This document shows, one piece after another, positions 23,101 through 33,312 of a stretch of 64,000 nt of DNA. The notes beneath the pieces were generated by a model. The model saw only the letters and a list, made by a program, of their open reading frames with translations, was not told the DNA's origin and did not search any database. Each line of letters starts with the position of its first letter. The stretch's first letter is position 1. Source of the DNA: Turnera subulata (lineage: Eukaryota > Streptophyta > Magnoliopsida > Malpighiales > Passifloraceae); the NCBI GenBank assembly GCA_028386065.3, contig JAKUCV010004429.1, positions 1-64,000 of the forward strand. Direction: 5' to 3'. Made by a program: the position numbers and the translations under genes.

Positions 23101-25959
23101 TTTAAATTATAAATCATTCAATAAAAATTTATGTGATAAGTAATTATATTAATTAATAGAATTGAATAGTTAGGTATTTTTAACACATTAATCTAAAAAT
23201 ATAACTAGTTATGTCTTACAAAAGTTATTGTAAAAAATAATTATATCTTTAATATTTTAGTAAAAATATTGTTATACATTAAATACAATTTGGGTATAAA
23301 ATAATTTATAAATAATAAGCACATATAATACTAACGATTAAATTGTAAAAGATAAAAAAATATATGGTGTAGACTGTAAGCTAATGAAGGGCTTATATGA
23401 TTAATTTTAAAACTTAGGCTCTAAATTGCTACCTACCAATATTGTGCAGCAAGCCACATCATCAAAGTGCTACCCGATGTATATAAAATTGACGCAAACT
23501 CTCAAAGTATAGGTATAGTACGAGGTATTGTTGCTCGAGGTGTTTTTTGTAATTGACAGGAAAAAAGTCAGGGTATATAATTGACGAATTTGAAATAGTA
23601 CAGATACTAAATATACCATTAAATCATAAAAAAATAGAGAAAATGCACAAAAAAATTGTTTCAAAAATAATTCAGCTATTATTAATGTCTAAAATACAAA
23701 ATAGTACATATTAAAAAAACATGTATAATTTGAAAAATAAGTAAGCTGATATAAATATTTAAAAAATAAAAAAATATAGTGAGATTGGAAACTTGAGTTG
23801 GGTTATAAGATAATTATCTTTTGTTAAGTACTTATTTTACTTTTTATTGGCATAAGGAACTTTGAAGGTCGAAAGTTATTTATTGATTTCTTTTTTATCA
23901 TCTATGTATTTGCTAAACTTTGCTGAATTAGAGTTGACAATTTTCCTTCGAAAAGTATGCAGGATATCGGGCAGCAAGTGCTGCAGTGAGCAGGACAGGT
24001 TATGTTGATGTATTTATATTCGAGGAAACAATTGTAATTTCCTACTGTACCATTTTCTTTGTGCTTTAATTTGGTTGAGAACAAGCAAAGGTTCAAGTTT
24101 GGGAGAATTTGATGAGCATGAAATTAAATATATTTTACAACACGCACTATAGTCTTTTGGCCTTGCATTTTGCATTTATTCATCCATTTAGGTAGCTAAA
24201 CCACTTTTTTGTGTGCCAAATCCTACTTTCTATACCCTTGGCTACTTTCAAGTGCAATTAGGGCTTTTTTGGAGAATATTTGATGATTTTGGCCCAAAAC
24301 CAGTGAGGCGCTGAGAGGTGCCCTATGCGCTTAGACACTCCCAGAAAGGAAAGAAGATCTAGAAGTATAATTATAGACGAATTCTTGAAGCTAAAATTTA
24401 GGAATTTAATTCCAAATCCTACACGCAGTGGTTGCTATCTTTAAGAATTTAATCCTGGATATAAAAGTAAGGTTTTCTCATACCAAAACAACTTTTAGGG
24501 TAGCAAAATTCACGAAAGTGGCAGAGAAGAAAGTGGAGTGTTTAGTCGATTTACGGCACGTTGTACACTTACAGTGTTTGGTACGAACAGACCATACAAA
24601 AAAACTAACTCAGAACTTTGTAACACAATCCCCGGAAAGACTATCTCCTAGTCCTATCAGAAAAGGTTAATCTGAAATAGTGTATTTTCGATGTGTGACT
24701 CACCCAAGAAAACTTACAAGTAAGACCAATTTAACGATCACTCTTAGTTTGTGCATAATAGAGAACTGCAAGCAAATAAGACTTCTACAAAAAGGCCAAA
24801 GCCTTAGGTAGTAGGTATTAGGAGGCATTGTAATGAAAATGGTTAAGGGACAATATGAGAAAAAAGATGTATAATTTAATTAAAAAAATTATGTGGATTT
24901 AAATTTATAAAAAATATATATATTTGTGTATATTGCATAACAAAAGTTTAAAAATTATAATTGGAAAATTTAATTTTTTTAGGAAAAATAAATACTAATC
25001 AAGCCCATACAGATACAGCCTACGGTAAATACCAATATAAAGTGGAGGCATGCAATTAATATTTACCTATAGCATGTGTCCGCAACTGCAAAGAGGTGAG
25101 GGCTTAACTCCCCAAAAGCAGCACCCTTGTATTGTTCCATCATGTGGACATCATACAAATGTGGGAGTCGCCTAAATGGGTTCACCGCTATCAGAATGTT
25201 CCCCGTGTATGTCTGCGCTTGTAATTAATTAATCAAAACAAAAAAAAAATTAATAAATTTAATACTAGTAATAAATATATTCACTACTACTACTGCAGTG
25301 TTGTTGCTAACTGTTGGGGGCTCACATATATTTCGTTCAAAGCGAAGCGACAAGCAAGATTATGTAAGACCCCTGGTTCGTGGAGATAGGCCAATTTTGT
25401 CATGTCGTCCACTCCAGCCGGGGGTGCCTCTGTGTCTTTTGGATAGATGCTCGAAACATCTGCAATTATCTGGATGGAGGATTCCAAGTGATCGTTCAAT
25501 TTAATTAGTCTTATGCTTTTTTTTTATATATATATATATATAGAGATGATAATTGAAAAGTTTATATATGGTCTTGAGAAGAAGCTTCAGACTGTCTGGC
25601 TAATTAAAAGATATGTGACAGAGATATTGAGAATGAATATTAATGTACGTAGTAATTAGTAGTATTTTTCTCACAGTTTTGAGAGTAGTAGTGATTATGG
25701 TGGCATCTCTGCCTTTGATTTCTATGACTTCACCATCGATCCAGGCATCATCATGGTCCTCAGCCCAAACATGGGATCCAACTATGATGTTCACCGGCGT
25801 TGCCTGCACCAGGATCATATCCAACAAGGAGAGTTGATCTCTATTTCTCTTTTTATTTTTATAACAATTTCCTTGGAAAGAATTAAAAAAAACGTGGTCG
25901 TTTGAGAGGATTAATAGAACATTGCTATATTATAAACAGGGAGAGAGGGAGCTCACCAT
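11362..25959 (-). CDS. Myosin XI heavy chain, 39 coding exons, 1575 aa
   Basis: Actin-based motor that moves organelles and drives cytoplasmic streaming. I read all exons by homology and GT..AG borders. Their lengths sum to 4728 nt including TAG, and every junction keeps the frame, which is strong support that the model is complete and intact. Domain order: SH3-like N terminus; motor with P-loop GESGAGKT (156-163), switch I NNNSSRFGK (209-217) and switch II DIYGFE (434-439); six IQ motifs (about 733-878); coiled coil (about 879-1100); globular DIL-type tail to the end. Exon 1 contributes only the ATG. Length is slightly above the usual ~1500-1550. Introns carry two inverted-repeat transposons. 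I cannot assign the exact XI subclass. Confidence 0.95.
14309..15660 (-). other. Myosin XI coiled coil, exons 23-28
   Basis: Exons 15562-15660, 15240-15455, 14938-15077, 14742-14846, 14452-14554 and 14309-14356. Charged heptad sequence (for example [19 protein letters not shown]) gives the dimerisation rod. Exons 26 to 28 hold the variable linker to the tail, including a [14 protein letters not shown] segment. Confidence 0.9.
15754..17487 (-). other. Myosin XI neck, exons 20-22 (six IQ motifs)
   Basis: Exons 17310-17487, 16723-16928 and 15754-15873. Exon 20 finishes the converter ([12 protein letters not shown]) and starts the lever arm. Six IQ-like repeats follow ([54 protein letters not shown]), binding calmodulin-type light chains. 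Exon 20 ends in phase 1 (G|CA). The intron between exons 21 and 22 contains the fold-back MULE. Confidence 0.92.
16022..16484. mobile_element. Fold-back Mutator-like MITE in myosin intron 21
   Basis: 463-bp element with arms of roughly 190 bp that are near-perfect inverted repeats (GGGTTTTCGGGTTTTTTGGG... to ...CCCAAAAAACCCAAAAACCC). It is flanked by the 10-bp direct repeat TCTTAATAAT (16012-16021 and 16485-16494). Long TIRs with a 9-10 bp duplication fit non-autonomous MULEs. The sequence is GC-richer than the intron around it. The transcript of this intron should fold into a long hairpin. Confidence 0.85.
21316..25066 (-). other. Myosin intron 4 (3751 bp, AT-rich)
   Basis: Runs from donor GTAAAT after exon 4 to acceptor CAG before exon 5. 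It is several times longer than every other intron of the gene, strongly AT-rich, and holds the inverted-repeat element at 22426-23617. No coding potential found in the rest. Confidence 0.85.
22426..23617. mobile_element. Inverted-repeat element (MULE-like) in myosin intron 4
   Basis: Arms at about 22441-22620 and 23383-23605 are inverted repeats of each other, sharing TACTATTTCAAATTCGTCAA, a GGGTAGCA(C/T)TTTGATGA box and an AATCATATAAG box. The roughly 760-bp AT-rich middle has no ORF. The outermost ends and the target duplication are unclear, so coordinates are approximate to 10-20 bases. Arms have diverged, so it is old. Confidence 0.6.
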
Positions 25960-26330
25960 AATATATTGATCAGAGACTATGCAATCATCATCAATAAAAG
26001 TACAAGTTGAGGCCGAGGATGATGAGATGTTGTACGTACGGCTGAAAACTATGTATCTTTGATGAAGAAGAAGAAGAAGAAAAATAAGAGAGAAAGATAG
26101 AGGATGTTAATTAGTGTTTTGTTTTTTGAGGTATAGGGGGATTGAGGGAGGGGATATTTGAAAAAGAATGTCTGGAAGGAGTTCAATAAAGCAGAGAAGA
26201 ATGCAGGTGTTGGTGGTGGTGGCGTGAGCTCAAAAGCAAAAAGGTGAGGGAGAGGGAGGAGGAGGGGGCTGCTGCTGCTCCTATATCCCACTCTCCTTTT
26301 TCTACTCTTTGTTTTGTTCATTAAAACATA
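25960..26330 (-). promoter_or_regulatory. Myosin 5' leader and core promoter region
   Basis: Upstream of the ATG on the minus strand lies a pyrimidine-rich leader with CTT repeats (26055-26080) and CCTCC blocks (26245-26280). A weak TATA-like GGATATAGG is at about 26282-26290 and cannot be confirmed as used. The ATG is followed directly by GTGAGC, so the first intron begins right after the start codon. Confidence 0.4.
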
Positions 26331-27199
26331 GGATACTGACTTGGCACCTGATAGATAGATGGATAGATAGATTGATATAGGTATGAATTTTTTACAAAAG
26401 CTTCAGGGGGCATATATACCTAGAAATTAGAAGGCCTCTCTACACTTTCTGCAGTCACGCTTTATAAGTAGTAGTAATTTGATTATAACTGTAGTTATAA
26501 CTATGTTAATATAATATATAGTCATAACTTGTGTTGGTGGTGCGGATTTTTAATCCATTATTGACCAGATACTCTTCTAATAAAAAAAATACATAGCTAA
26601 AAGTTTGCTTAGAACGCTTGTTTTTTGAACAATTCTTCGCAAACCTAAATATTCATTACTCATCATCACCACACTGCCTTTTCCATTTCCCACTGACAGA
26701 CAACATTTGGCCAGAGAGGGCATAGCTTGCCGGAGAAATCCAATGCTCTTGTGCTGTAAAGGCCGAGGTGGCATATATATAGATGTATGTTTTGCCCAAA
26801 GTATGACTAAGAGATTTTCATTGGATGATCACTCCAAGGCTAGAATGATGAAGATGATGGAGGGATGGATTTGGACCAAACAATTTGACCCCACCAAATT
26901 AGACCCTGTGGTGGACCCTTTCTCTTTTTCTTTTCTTTTTTCCTTTTGTATGGGAAAATTAAGTCGGTGTACCGCCGGATTTCATCATCACATAGAGAGG
27001 TCAAAAGTTGCTTTGTAGTTGGCATCTCAATCAAAAAAAAAAAAAAAAAGAAGCTCTCTTACCCTTCCTATCTTTCCATCCAACCAACCAACCAACCAAG
27101 CTTTTCTTCCAATGTTTCTTTCTGCTTTTTTCTATTCTTGCCTGTCAAGCAGGCTTCGCCTCTCCATTTTCTGCTGCCACTGAGTCTACTCCTGCACTC
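26331..27199. other. Intergenic region upstream of myosin
   Basis: No supported gene. It contains a GATA-type microsatellite (about 26350-26380), a T-rich/C-rich stretch (27055-27190) with ACCA repeats, and simple A-runs. It is the original neighbour of 33313 onward before the LINE inserted. Confidence 0.5.
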
Positions 27200-27215
27200 T
27201 CTGCTCCGTGTTGTT
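27200..27215. repeat. Target site duplication of LINE, left copy
   Basis: TCTGCTCCGTGTTGTT, repeated at 33297-33312. The last two T may belong to the poly(T). Confidence 0.9.
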
Positions 27216-27254
27216 TTTTTTTTTTGGTGATACAACGGCCGTAGGCCAAGCAAA

Positions 27255-30200
27255 CTAGTTCCTTATAAATCTACTCTGGGCTATTCCCATACAATCATAA
27301 CGTAACCCCTCATAAATACAGTGAGGGGGGGTGACAAATGACTCATAATCAAACGAAACATTACAACCCTGATTCGCCAAAATATCTGCACATTTATTGG
27401 CTTCCCTATAAATGTGAGAGATGGACACTGTCCATTCCTTGCTGAGGAGAGAATGGATCCTACTCACAAGGGCAAGATTACCATTTCTCGGGGGTTCTGA
27501 ACCCATCAATAACTGCTGTACGCATTCGGAATCCACTTCGAGTTCCACCTTTTTAAAGCCTCTACTCCATGCCATATCTAGACCCAATTTAACAGCCCAG
27601 AGCTCGGCCTTTAAGGCAGAACACATCCCTAACCTTTTAGAAAAACCTCCTAAGAACTTCCCACTACCATCTCTTAGCAATCCACCTGCGCCAGCAAGAC
27701 CCGGGTTACCTTTCGAGGCCCCATCAGTATTCAGCTTCACTGCCCCCCTCGTAGGTGGCTTCCAGCATACAGACACCTCCACTCTATCGACCAGTCCTTT
27801 TAAACGATCTTCCATTGCTAATGCGTAGCGAATGTCCTCCACAAAAGTCAGCACAACATTAATCTTCAAAGCAATATTCAGATCACCTTTAGCCCATCGG
27901 TCGTTCCTATTCCGCCATAGCAGCCAGCAAGTGACTCCAAAGGTAGTTCTCCAGTCCACAGCAGTTGTTCTTCCCAAACTGGTACACAAATTTAACTTAA
28001 TCCAATCCACAAGTTCACAATGGAAGAAATTGGAAGTAGCCGGGGGATCAAGTAACCTCTCCCAAATCACACGAGCCCGAGGGCAATCTCTCATCACATG
28101 CATAATTGATTCAACATGATTACACACATCACAGTTGGGATTAGTAGTCAAATGCCTCCGGCATCTTTCACTGTTTGTTAAAAGTTTACCATGTGCCATC
28201 AACCACAAAAAGGAACGGATGCGTTGAGGACCCTTCCATTTCCACACATGACTCCAAAAATTATCCTCACAATTAGGAGAGTGATCAAATAACTCATGGT
28301 AGGCAGAGGCAACAGTAAATGTACCTGAGGCGGAGGGTCGCCATATCATAGTATCCAGTCCAGCGTCCACATTAGGAGGAGCACAGGCCCGAATTTTCAT
28401 AATGATCTCTGCAGGAAGTAATCTTTGCAGCTTTATCCAGTCCCAATCACCATTCCCTGCAACATATTCAAACACTTTTTTGTTGAGTTCTTCGCTATCA
28501 AGTAATATTAAGGCATGGTTCAATAATGACTTCTCCCCTTCCAACCAAGCATCAATCCAAAATCGGACTGAAAAGCCATTCCCAATTATCCACTGCAAAC
28601 CCTCTAGAACTTGTCCCCAAACCTTCTCAATACCACGCCATAAGTATGACTTCCTACCAGTTGGTTTAATGAACCAATTATCACCTCGTTTCGTAACATA
28701 CTTCGCAACCAATACTTGAGCCCATAAACTATGTTGCTGGCTAATCATACCCCAGGCCAACTTCATTAGAAACACATCATTTAGTTGATCCATTTTCCTG
28801 AAGCCTAACCCCCCATCCATCATCGGGCAGCAGATAGCTTCCCAACTCATCAAGTGAATTTTTCGATTTGCCTCACTACTTCCCCACACAAAATTTCTGC
28901 AACACTTCTCAATTTCATGGCAGACACTTTTTGGCAATCGAGCAGATTGCATAGTATATAAAGGAATGGCTGATATAACGGATTTGCATAGGGTAATGCG
29001 CCCCGCCAAGGACAAATTGCTTGCTTTCCACGAGGCTAGTCTTTCTCTCACTTTATCCACTGTACTCCAATAAGTAGATTTAGATACTCGCCCATGGATG
29101 ATAGGGACGCCGAGGTACTTACCTAAGTCTTTGGTGAGGGAGAAGCCACTCACTCCTGCCAACCTTGAGCATGTATCATTATCCACACCATTGGAGAAAT
29201 AAACTCGAGTTTTGGCTAAACTCACTTTCTGGCCGGAGGCATCACAAAATAGTTTCAAGCACCGTTTCATTACACCCATTTGGCGCTCAGTAGCCTCCCC
29301 AAAAAGGATAAGGTCGTCTGCAAACATGAGATGAGACAATTTAGGGCCTGTCAAACCAAAACTGAGGGGTATCCAATTTCCATTCTCCACTTCTTGGTTT
29401 ATTAGCAAAGATAATCGCTCCAAGCATATGACGAAGAGATAAGGGGAGAGAGGATCCCCTTGTCTAACGCCTCTAGAAGGTGAGAATTGGGTAGTTTGTG
29501 CACCATTCCAAAGTACCTGCATGGTTGCAGACGTAACACATTGCATGATGAGGTCCACCAAAGAGTTGGGAAATCGAGTCATAGAGAGCGACTCTGCCAA
29601 AAACCTCCAGCTAATCCGGTCATATGCCTTCTCTAAATCCACCTTAATTGCCATATATTGTTGCCCTAACTTGCTTCCTTGCATAGAGTGAATTGCCTCC
29701 TGTGCAGCCACAATGTTATCCACAATGTGACGCCCAGGCACAAAGCTACTTTGTTGAGGGCTAATCAATTTGGGTAGAAGAGCTTTAATCTTATTCACAA
29801 GCAATTTAGCAACCACCTTATAAACCACATTACACAAGCCAATTGGTCGGAATTGTTCAATCCGTTCAGGGTTGTCCACTTTGGGAATGAGAACCAAAAA
29901 AGTGGGGTTTTGGCCAATCAGCGAATCGGACCCCTCAAAAACACCTCTCACAAATCTGCATACATTGGGACCTACGAGACTCCATTGGTTCTGGAAAAAT
30001 ACTGCTTGGAAGCCATCCGGGCCAGGAGCCTTTAAGGGTCCAATATCAAACATAGCCCTTCTGATTTCCTCATCCGAGACCCCACTGCTCAAATGACCCC
30101 TCTCTCGTTCCTCCAAGACAGGGAAGTTCAACTCCACTGTAAGGTGAGGCCGATCTAGGCAATCTTCAGCAAATAATTTTTGGTAGTAGTCACATGCCAT

Positions 30201-31382
30201 CTTCTGTAAACGGTCCACATCCCATACCCAGTCACCATTGTTATTACATAACCCCTCAATTTTGTTTCTCTTCCTCCTTATGATGGTGGTTAAGTGGAAG
30301 AAGCGAGAATTTCTATCCCCGTGATTAATCCATCTCGATCTAGATTTTTGGAGCCAAAGTACTTCCTCTTGTTGGAGGATGATATTGTATTCTCTGATAA
30401 TCTCCTGTTCGCATCTTTCTAGGTTAGGGCAGCGGGATTGAGCTAAGATTTTCTGGATACCTTGCAATTTGGCCAAACACTCCTTCTTTCTGGCAAAAAT
30501 GTTTCCAAAGACCTTCGCATTCCACTCTCTCAGGTTCGGTTGTAGCTGCGACAATGCCGCCCCCACTGGAGCCTCCTTATTCCACTTTGCATACATGAGG
30601 GGTTGGAAGTTATCATGACCAAGCCAGGCAGCCTCAAAGCGAAAAGGCCGCCTAGTAGTACTGAAGGTCGAGGATCCATCGAGTAACAGAAGGATAGGGT
30701 GATGATCAGATTTTAACCTTGGAAGATTTCTAAGTGAAGCTTCAGGGAATTTAAGTCTCCAGGCATCATTCACCACGGCCCGATCAAGTCTTTCAAAGAT
30801 TCGTAGACAACCAGTCCTCTTTGGACCCCTCCAAGTGTATTTAGGCCCTGTTGCCTCCATACTAAATAGTTGGCACTCATCTAAATGCTCTTGGAACTTC
30901 ACACATCTTTGCATATTAGTCGGCCTACCTCCAATTTTCTCATGACTGTACAAGAAATCATTGAAATCACCAACAACAGCCCATGGTTGATTTGCCCCCA
31001 CATGTAACCTCTTTAACTCTCTCCAAAATAAATCCTTAAGCTCTTGGGCTGGATTCACATACACCACTGTTAGTAGCCATAAACCCTTGCTCTGATTTCG
31101 CACTTCCATATGTACAAATTGTGCAGACTCCTTCAAGACCCGAAGCCCAGGAATTTGCATCGGAGCCATGACCCATAGCCCCCCCGAAAATCCCTGCGCC
31201 TCTACTTTGTGAATAAAGTTTAAGCCCATACTTCGAGCAACTCGATCAGCAGTAATTCCGCTAACCCTCACCTCAGACAACACAACAAGATCAGGGCGAT
31301 TCACCCTAACAATATCCTTCAGAATGCTATGAAGTCGCCTACTTCTAGCACCCCTACAATTCCAATATACTAATTTAATCAT
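27255..31382 (-). CDS. LINE ORF2: endonuclease, reverse transcriptase, RNase H
   Basis: I place the start at the ATG at 31382 (sequence MIKLVYWNCRG), because the homology begins there and ORF1 ends 25 nt upstream; the open frame reaches 31589. In residue numbers of that longer frame: APE endonuclease with WNCRG (76-80), GDFND (207-211) and SDHHPI (294-299); reverse transcriptase with VDLEKAYD (650-657), GVRQGDPLSP (707-716) and FADD (756-759); zinc-binding RVT domain (CDVCNHVESIMHVMRDCP); and a C-terminal RNase H with NTDGAS, KAELWAV, EVDSE and ANKCADILAN. It nicks target DNA and primes reverse transcription on it. All catalytic motifs are present, so the protein may be functional. Confidence 0.95.
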   Translation of the reverse strand: MIKLVYWNCRGARSRRLHSILKDIVRVNRPDLVVLSEVRVSGITADRVARSMGLNFIHKVEAQGFSGGLWVMAPMQIPGLRVLKESAQFVHMEVRNQSKGLWLLTVVYVNPAQELKDLFWRELKRLHVGANQPWAVVGDFNDFLYSHEKIGGRPTNMQRCVKFQEHLDECQLFSMEATGPKYTWRGPKRTGCLRIFERLDRAVVNDAWRLKFPEASLRNLPRLKSDHHPILLLLDGSSTFSTTRRPFRFEAAWLGHDNFQPLMYAKWNKEAPVGAALSQLQPNLREWNAKVFGNIFARKKECLAKLQGIQKILAQSRCPNLERCEQEIIREYNIILQQEEVLWLQKSRSRWINHGDRNSRFFHLTTIIRRKRNKIEGLCNNNGDWVWDVDRLQKMACDYYQKLFAEDCLDRPHLTVELNFPVLEERERGHLSSGVSDEEIRRAMFDIGPLKAPGPDGFQAVFFQNQWSLVGPNVCRFVRGVFEGSDSLIGQNPTFLVLIPKVDNPERIEQFRPIGLCNVVYKVVAKLLVNKIKALLPKLISPQQSSFVPGRHIVDNIVAAQEAIHSMQGSKLGQQYMAIKVDLEKAYDRISWRFLAESLSMTRFPNSLVDLIMQCVTSATMQVLWNGAQTTQFSPSRGVRQGDPLSPYLFVICLERLSLLINQEVENGNWIPLSFGLTGPKLSHLMFADDLILFGEATERQMGVMKRCLKLFCDASGQKVSLAKTRVYFSNGVDNDTCSRLAGVSGFSLTKDLGKYLGVPIIHGRVSKSTYWSTVDKVRERLASWKASNLSLAGRITLCKSVISAIPLYTMQSARLPKSVCHEIEKCCRNFVWGSSEANRKIHLMSWEAICCPMMDGGLGFRKMDQLNDVFLMKLAWGMISQQHSLWAQVLVAKYVTKRGDNWFIKPTGRKSYLWRGIEKVWGQVLEGLQWIIGNGFSVRFWIDAWLEGEKSLLNHALILLDSEELNKKVFEYVAGNGDWDWIKLQRLLPAEIIMKIRACAPPNVDAGLDTMIWRPSASGTFTVASAYHELFDHSPNCEDNFWSHVWKWKGPQRIRSFLWLMAHGKLLTNSERCRRHLTTNPNCDVCNHVESIMHVMRDCPRARVIWERLLDPPATSNFFHCELVDWIKLNLCTSLGRTTAVDWRTTFGVTCWLLWRNRNDRWAKGDLNIALKINVVLTFVEDIRYALAMEDRLKGLVDRVEVSVCWKPPTRGAVKLNTDGASKGNPGLAGAGGLLRDGSGKFLGGFSKRLGMCSALKAELWAVKLGLDMAWSRGFKKVELEVDSECVQQLLMGSEPPRNGNLALVSRIHSLLSKEWTVSISHIYREANKCADILANQGCNVSFDYESFVTPPHCIYEGLRYDCMGIAQSRFIRN

Positions 31383-31407
31383 AAAAATATTAAGAGGTTG
31401 GAGGTAA

Positions 31408-33225
31408 TCATACCCGGTTTCCTTGAGAACCAGGATGAGGAAGGATTCCCTCACCATCGGCAACCAAATTCGCAAAAACCACATTAGTTTCCATGTTATC
31501 CAATCCTGGCAGTTGAACCGGTAGCACCCCTTGATCAGCACTGAGTTCAGGCGTACTCCCAGTTCTAGTGTCTCTGCTTCCCTCACCATTATCTTTGAAG
31601 CATTGGATGGCTTCCTGCGGGTTGCATTTATTCACCATCATTGTGCCACCCTCATCAACCACATCTAGACCACTGTGTTTCTGCCCCGTAAATCGTGAAT
31701 GGCTATGCTCCACGCCACTACTGTTCAGGAGTGCAAGAGAGGTAGATCCATCCTCGAAATTAGCTTCATTCCTATCTTCCAAAACACTGCTCACATTAAG
31801 TGACTCCCTTTTGTTTCTAGTAGTAGATCGACTACGGCTCCTCAAACGACTGGACGATTCCTCTTTGGCTTTCCCCTTACCAATATTGGTAATATCCTTC
31901 AGCGGTATCTTTCTTGCCGGAGCTCTCCCCTCTCTAATGATCACTGAGGTTCCCGGTACGGCCAGAGGGACTTGCCCCACAGTTATCACCCCTGTCATAC
32001 CATTAGAGTTCCCCTTCGGTAGTACTGGGTCCACCGCCATCCTCGATATGTCCATCAGCCCTACTGCATTCTCCACTGCCACAGCAACATCACTGATCGT
32101 TTTCGCATTCGACCCCTGATTGGTGGTAGCCGTTGTAGCATTGTCATTCTTTCCATCTCTTTTACCTGTTTCTGGCAGCTCCTGAACCTTCTGCATAGGT
32201 CCCTCTTCCATAGCGTGAAGGACGTCAAAACGCGAGGTAGTAGCAATACTTTCCGTATTTGCAGCAGGCCTTCTTCCTCTCCCTCTCTTTTGGACTAGCA
32301 TCCACTCCCCACGAGTTTCATAAACTTCAGGGCGAGCTTTAGGCATTGCCGCGCCAGGTCTATGGGTAGAAGGGATTGTAATACCGGAGTTAAGAACGTC
32401 AGGATCAACATGCTGAGATGGACACAACTCCTCCTTATGCCCATACAGTCCACAATTAAAACATACCAGGTGGAGTCCATCATATTCCGCACGCCAAATC
32501 CTTCTTCCCATGCGAAACTTAGCCAGCAGCGGTTTTGTTAGATCCACCTCCACACATACTTTTGCGAACTGTCCTCTCTCTGCATTCAGAGTATTCCGAT
32601 CCACCTTGATGGTGCGTCCGATGCGATTACCTAATCTTCTCAGAAATTCAGTCTCATAGAACTCCATAGGCAAATTGGGGAAGTGCACCCACACAGCAAC
32701 ATTATCAATGGAGGCCTCATAGGGGTCAAAGTAAGGCTTCCATGGACGCATAGTGAGATAGTGATCAGCCACTGTCCACGGCCCTCCAGTCAGCACATTT
32801 CGATAATCCTGCAGACAGTTGAATCGCACAATGTAAAAGTCATTACCCAAGTCAGCTAAGGTGAAAGCCCGACTCGTTGTCCACAGCGTGTTCAACCGAT
32901 TCAGTAAGAAACGGTAGCTCACTTTCTTTCCCAAAACTTTCACAATCAAGGCGTGTCTCCAGTTCCGGTACAACCGTCTCTTCTCCGCAGCAGATAGCCG
33001 GATTGTTGGACAGTCCGGCTCCTCATCCTCCGGGTCAGAGTCAGAGAGGACATCAAAATCATCAAGGTCAGTGATATCTTCCTCCATAGCATCATCTTTC
33101 TCCTCAGAGCCCATAAGCAGATCCCTATAAGAAGTCTTCCTTCGATTCCCAGCAGTCGCATCAGTCGCCGGAGCATCCCCCAAGCCAATCTTAGCTTCAC
33201 CCGGCAGAGGAACCCCATCCTTCAT
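31408..33225 (-). CDS. LINE ORF1: DUF4283 and CCHC RNA-binding protein
   Basis: 605-aa nucleic-acid chaperone of the LINE ribonucleoprotein. An acidic N terminus (43-70) precedes a DUF4283 domain (about 85-240), then a CCHC zinc knuckle CFNCGLYGHKEELC (255-268), then a long low-complexity region with an RSRSRSTTR stretch. First in-frame ATG is at 33225. The frame is open upstream to the element border, ending ...KRAR before that Met, so the native start may have been lost by 5' truncation. ORF2 follows 25 nt later in another frame. Confidence 0.92.
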   Translation of the reverse strand: MKDGVPLPGEAKIGLGDAPATDATAGNRRKTSYRDLLMGSEEKDDAMEEDITDLDDFDVLSDSDPEDEEPDCPTIRLSAAEKRRLYRNWRHALIVKVLGKKVSYRFLLNRLNTLWTTSRAFTLADLGNDFYIVRFNCLQDYRNVLTGGPWTVADHYLTMRPWKPYFDPYEASIDNVAVWVHFPNLPMEFYETEFLRRLGNRIGRTIKVDRNTLNAERGQFAKVCVEVDLTKPLLAKFRMGRRIWRAEYDGLHLVCFNCGLYGHKEELCPSQHVDPDVLNSGITIPSTHRPGAAMPKARPEVYETRGEWMLVQKRGRGRRPAANTESIATTSRFDVLHAMEEGPMQKVQELPETGKRDGKNDNATTATTNQGSNAKTISDVAVAVENAVGLMDISRMAVDPVLPKGNSNGMTGVITVGQVPLAVPGTSVIIREGRAPARKIPLKDITNIGKGKAKEESSSRLRSRSRSTTRNKRESLNVSSVLEDRNEANFEDGSTSLALLNSSGVEHSHSRFTGQKHSGLDVVDEGGTMMVNKCNPQEAIQCFKDNGEGSRDTRTGSTPELSADQGVLPVQLPGLDNMETNVVFANLVADGEGILPHPGSQGNRV

Positions 33226-33296
33226 CCTAGCCCTCTTGCTCGCGTGAGCACGAGCGTCCTCTTCACCATTCGGGTTCGTCCCGTTCGCCTCCAGAA

Positions 33297-33312
33297 TCTG
33301 CTCCGTGTTGTT
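33297..33312. repeat. Target site duplication of LINE, right copy
   Basis: Identical 16 bases to 27200-27215. Confidence 0.9.

Larger units (their letters stand above)
17585..25959 (-). other. Myosin XI motor domain, exons 1-19
   Basis: Exons, in transcription order: 25957-25959 (ATG only), 25675-25803, 25326-25469, 25067-25212, 21159-21315, 20998-21056, 20675-20834, 20350-20499, 20060-20196, 19764-19910, 19568-19669, 19387-19444, 19160-19261, 19041-19078, 18698-18824, 18417-18587, 18174-18305, 17930-18036, 17585-17645. Exon 3 could begin at either of two AGs; only the upstream one (25469) keeps frame and gives the expected I-I-A-D-V-S-S segment. The P-loop is in exon 5, switch I spans exons 6-7, switch II is in exon 11. 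Exon 9 ends in AT and exon 10 begins with G, forming a split Met codon. Confidence 0.92.
27214..33296 (-). mobile_element. Near-complete L1-clade LINE, minus strand
   Basis: About 6.1 kb with ORF1, ORF2, a very short 3' UTR (about 30 nt), a 12-nt poly(A) (poly(T) at 27214-27225) and a 14-16 bp target duplication on both sides. Both ORFs are free of stops, so the insertion is recent. The ORF1 frame remains open upstream of its first ATG to the element end, with no in-frame ATG, which suggests a slight 5' truncation. It lies about 0.9 kb upstream of the myosin promoter region and in the same transcriptional orientation. Confidence 0.93.

Noticed and set aside
25461..25463. Alternative acceptor for myosin exon 3 (AG just before the ATGTTTCGAG sequence)
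   Set aside because: Using it breaks the reading frame; the acceptor at 25470-25471 keeps frame and adds the conserved I-I-A-D segment.
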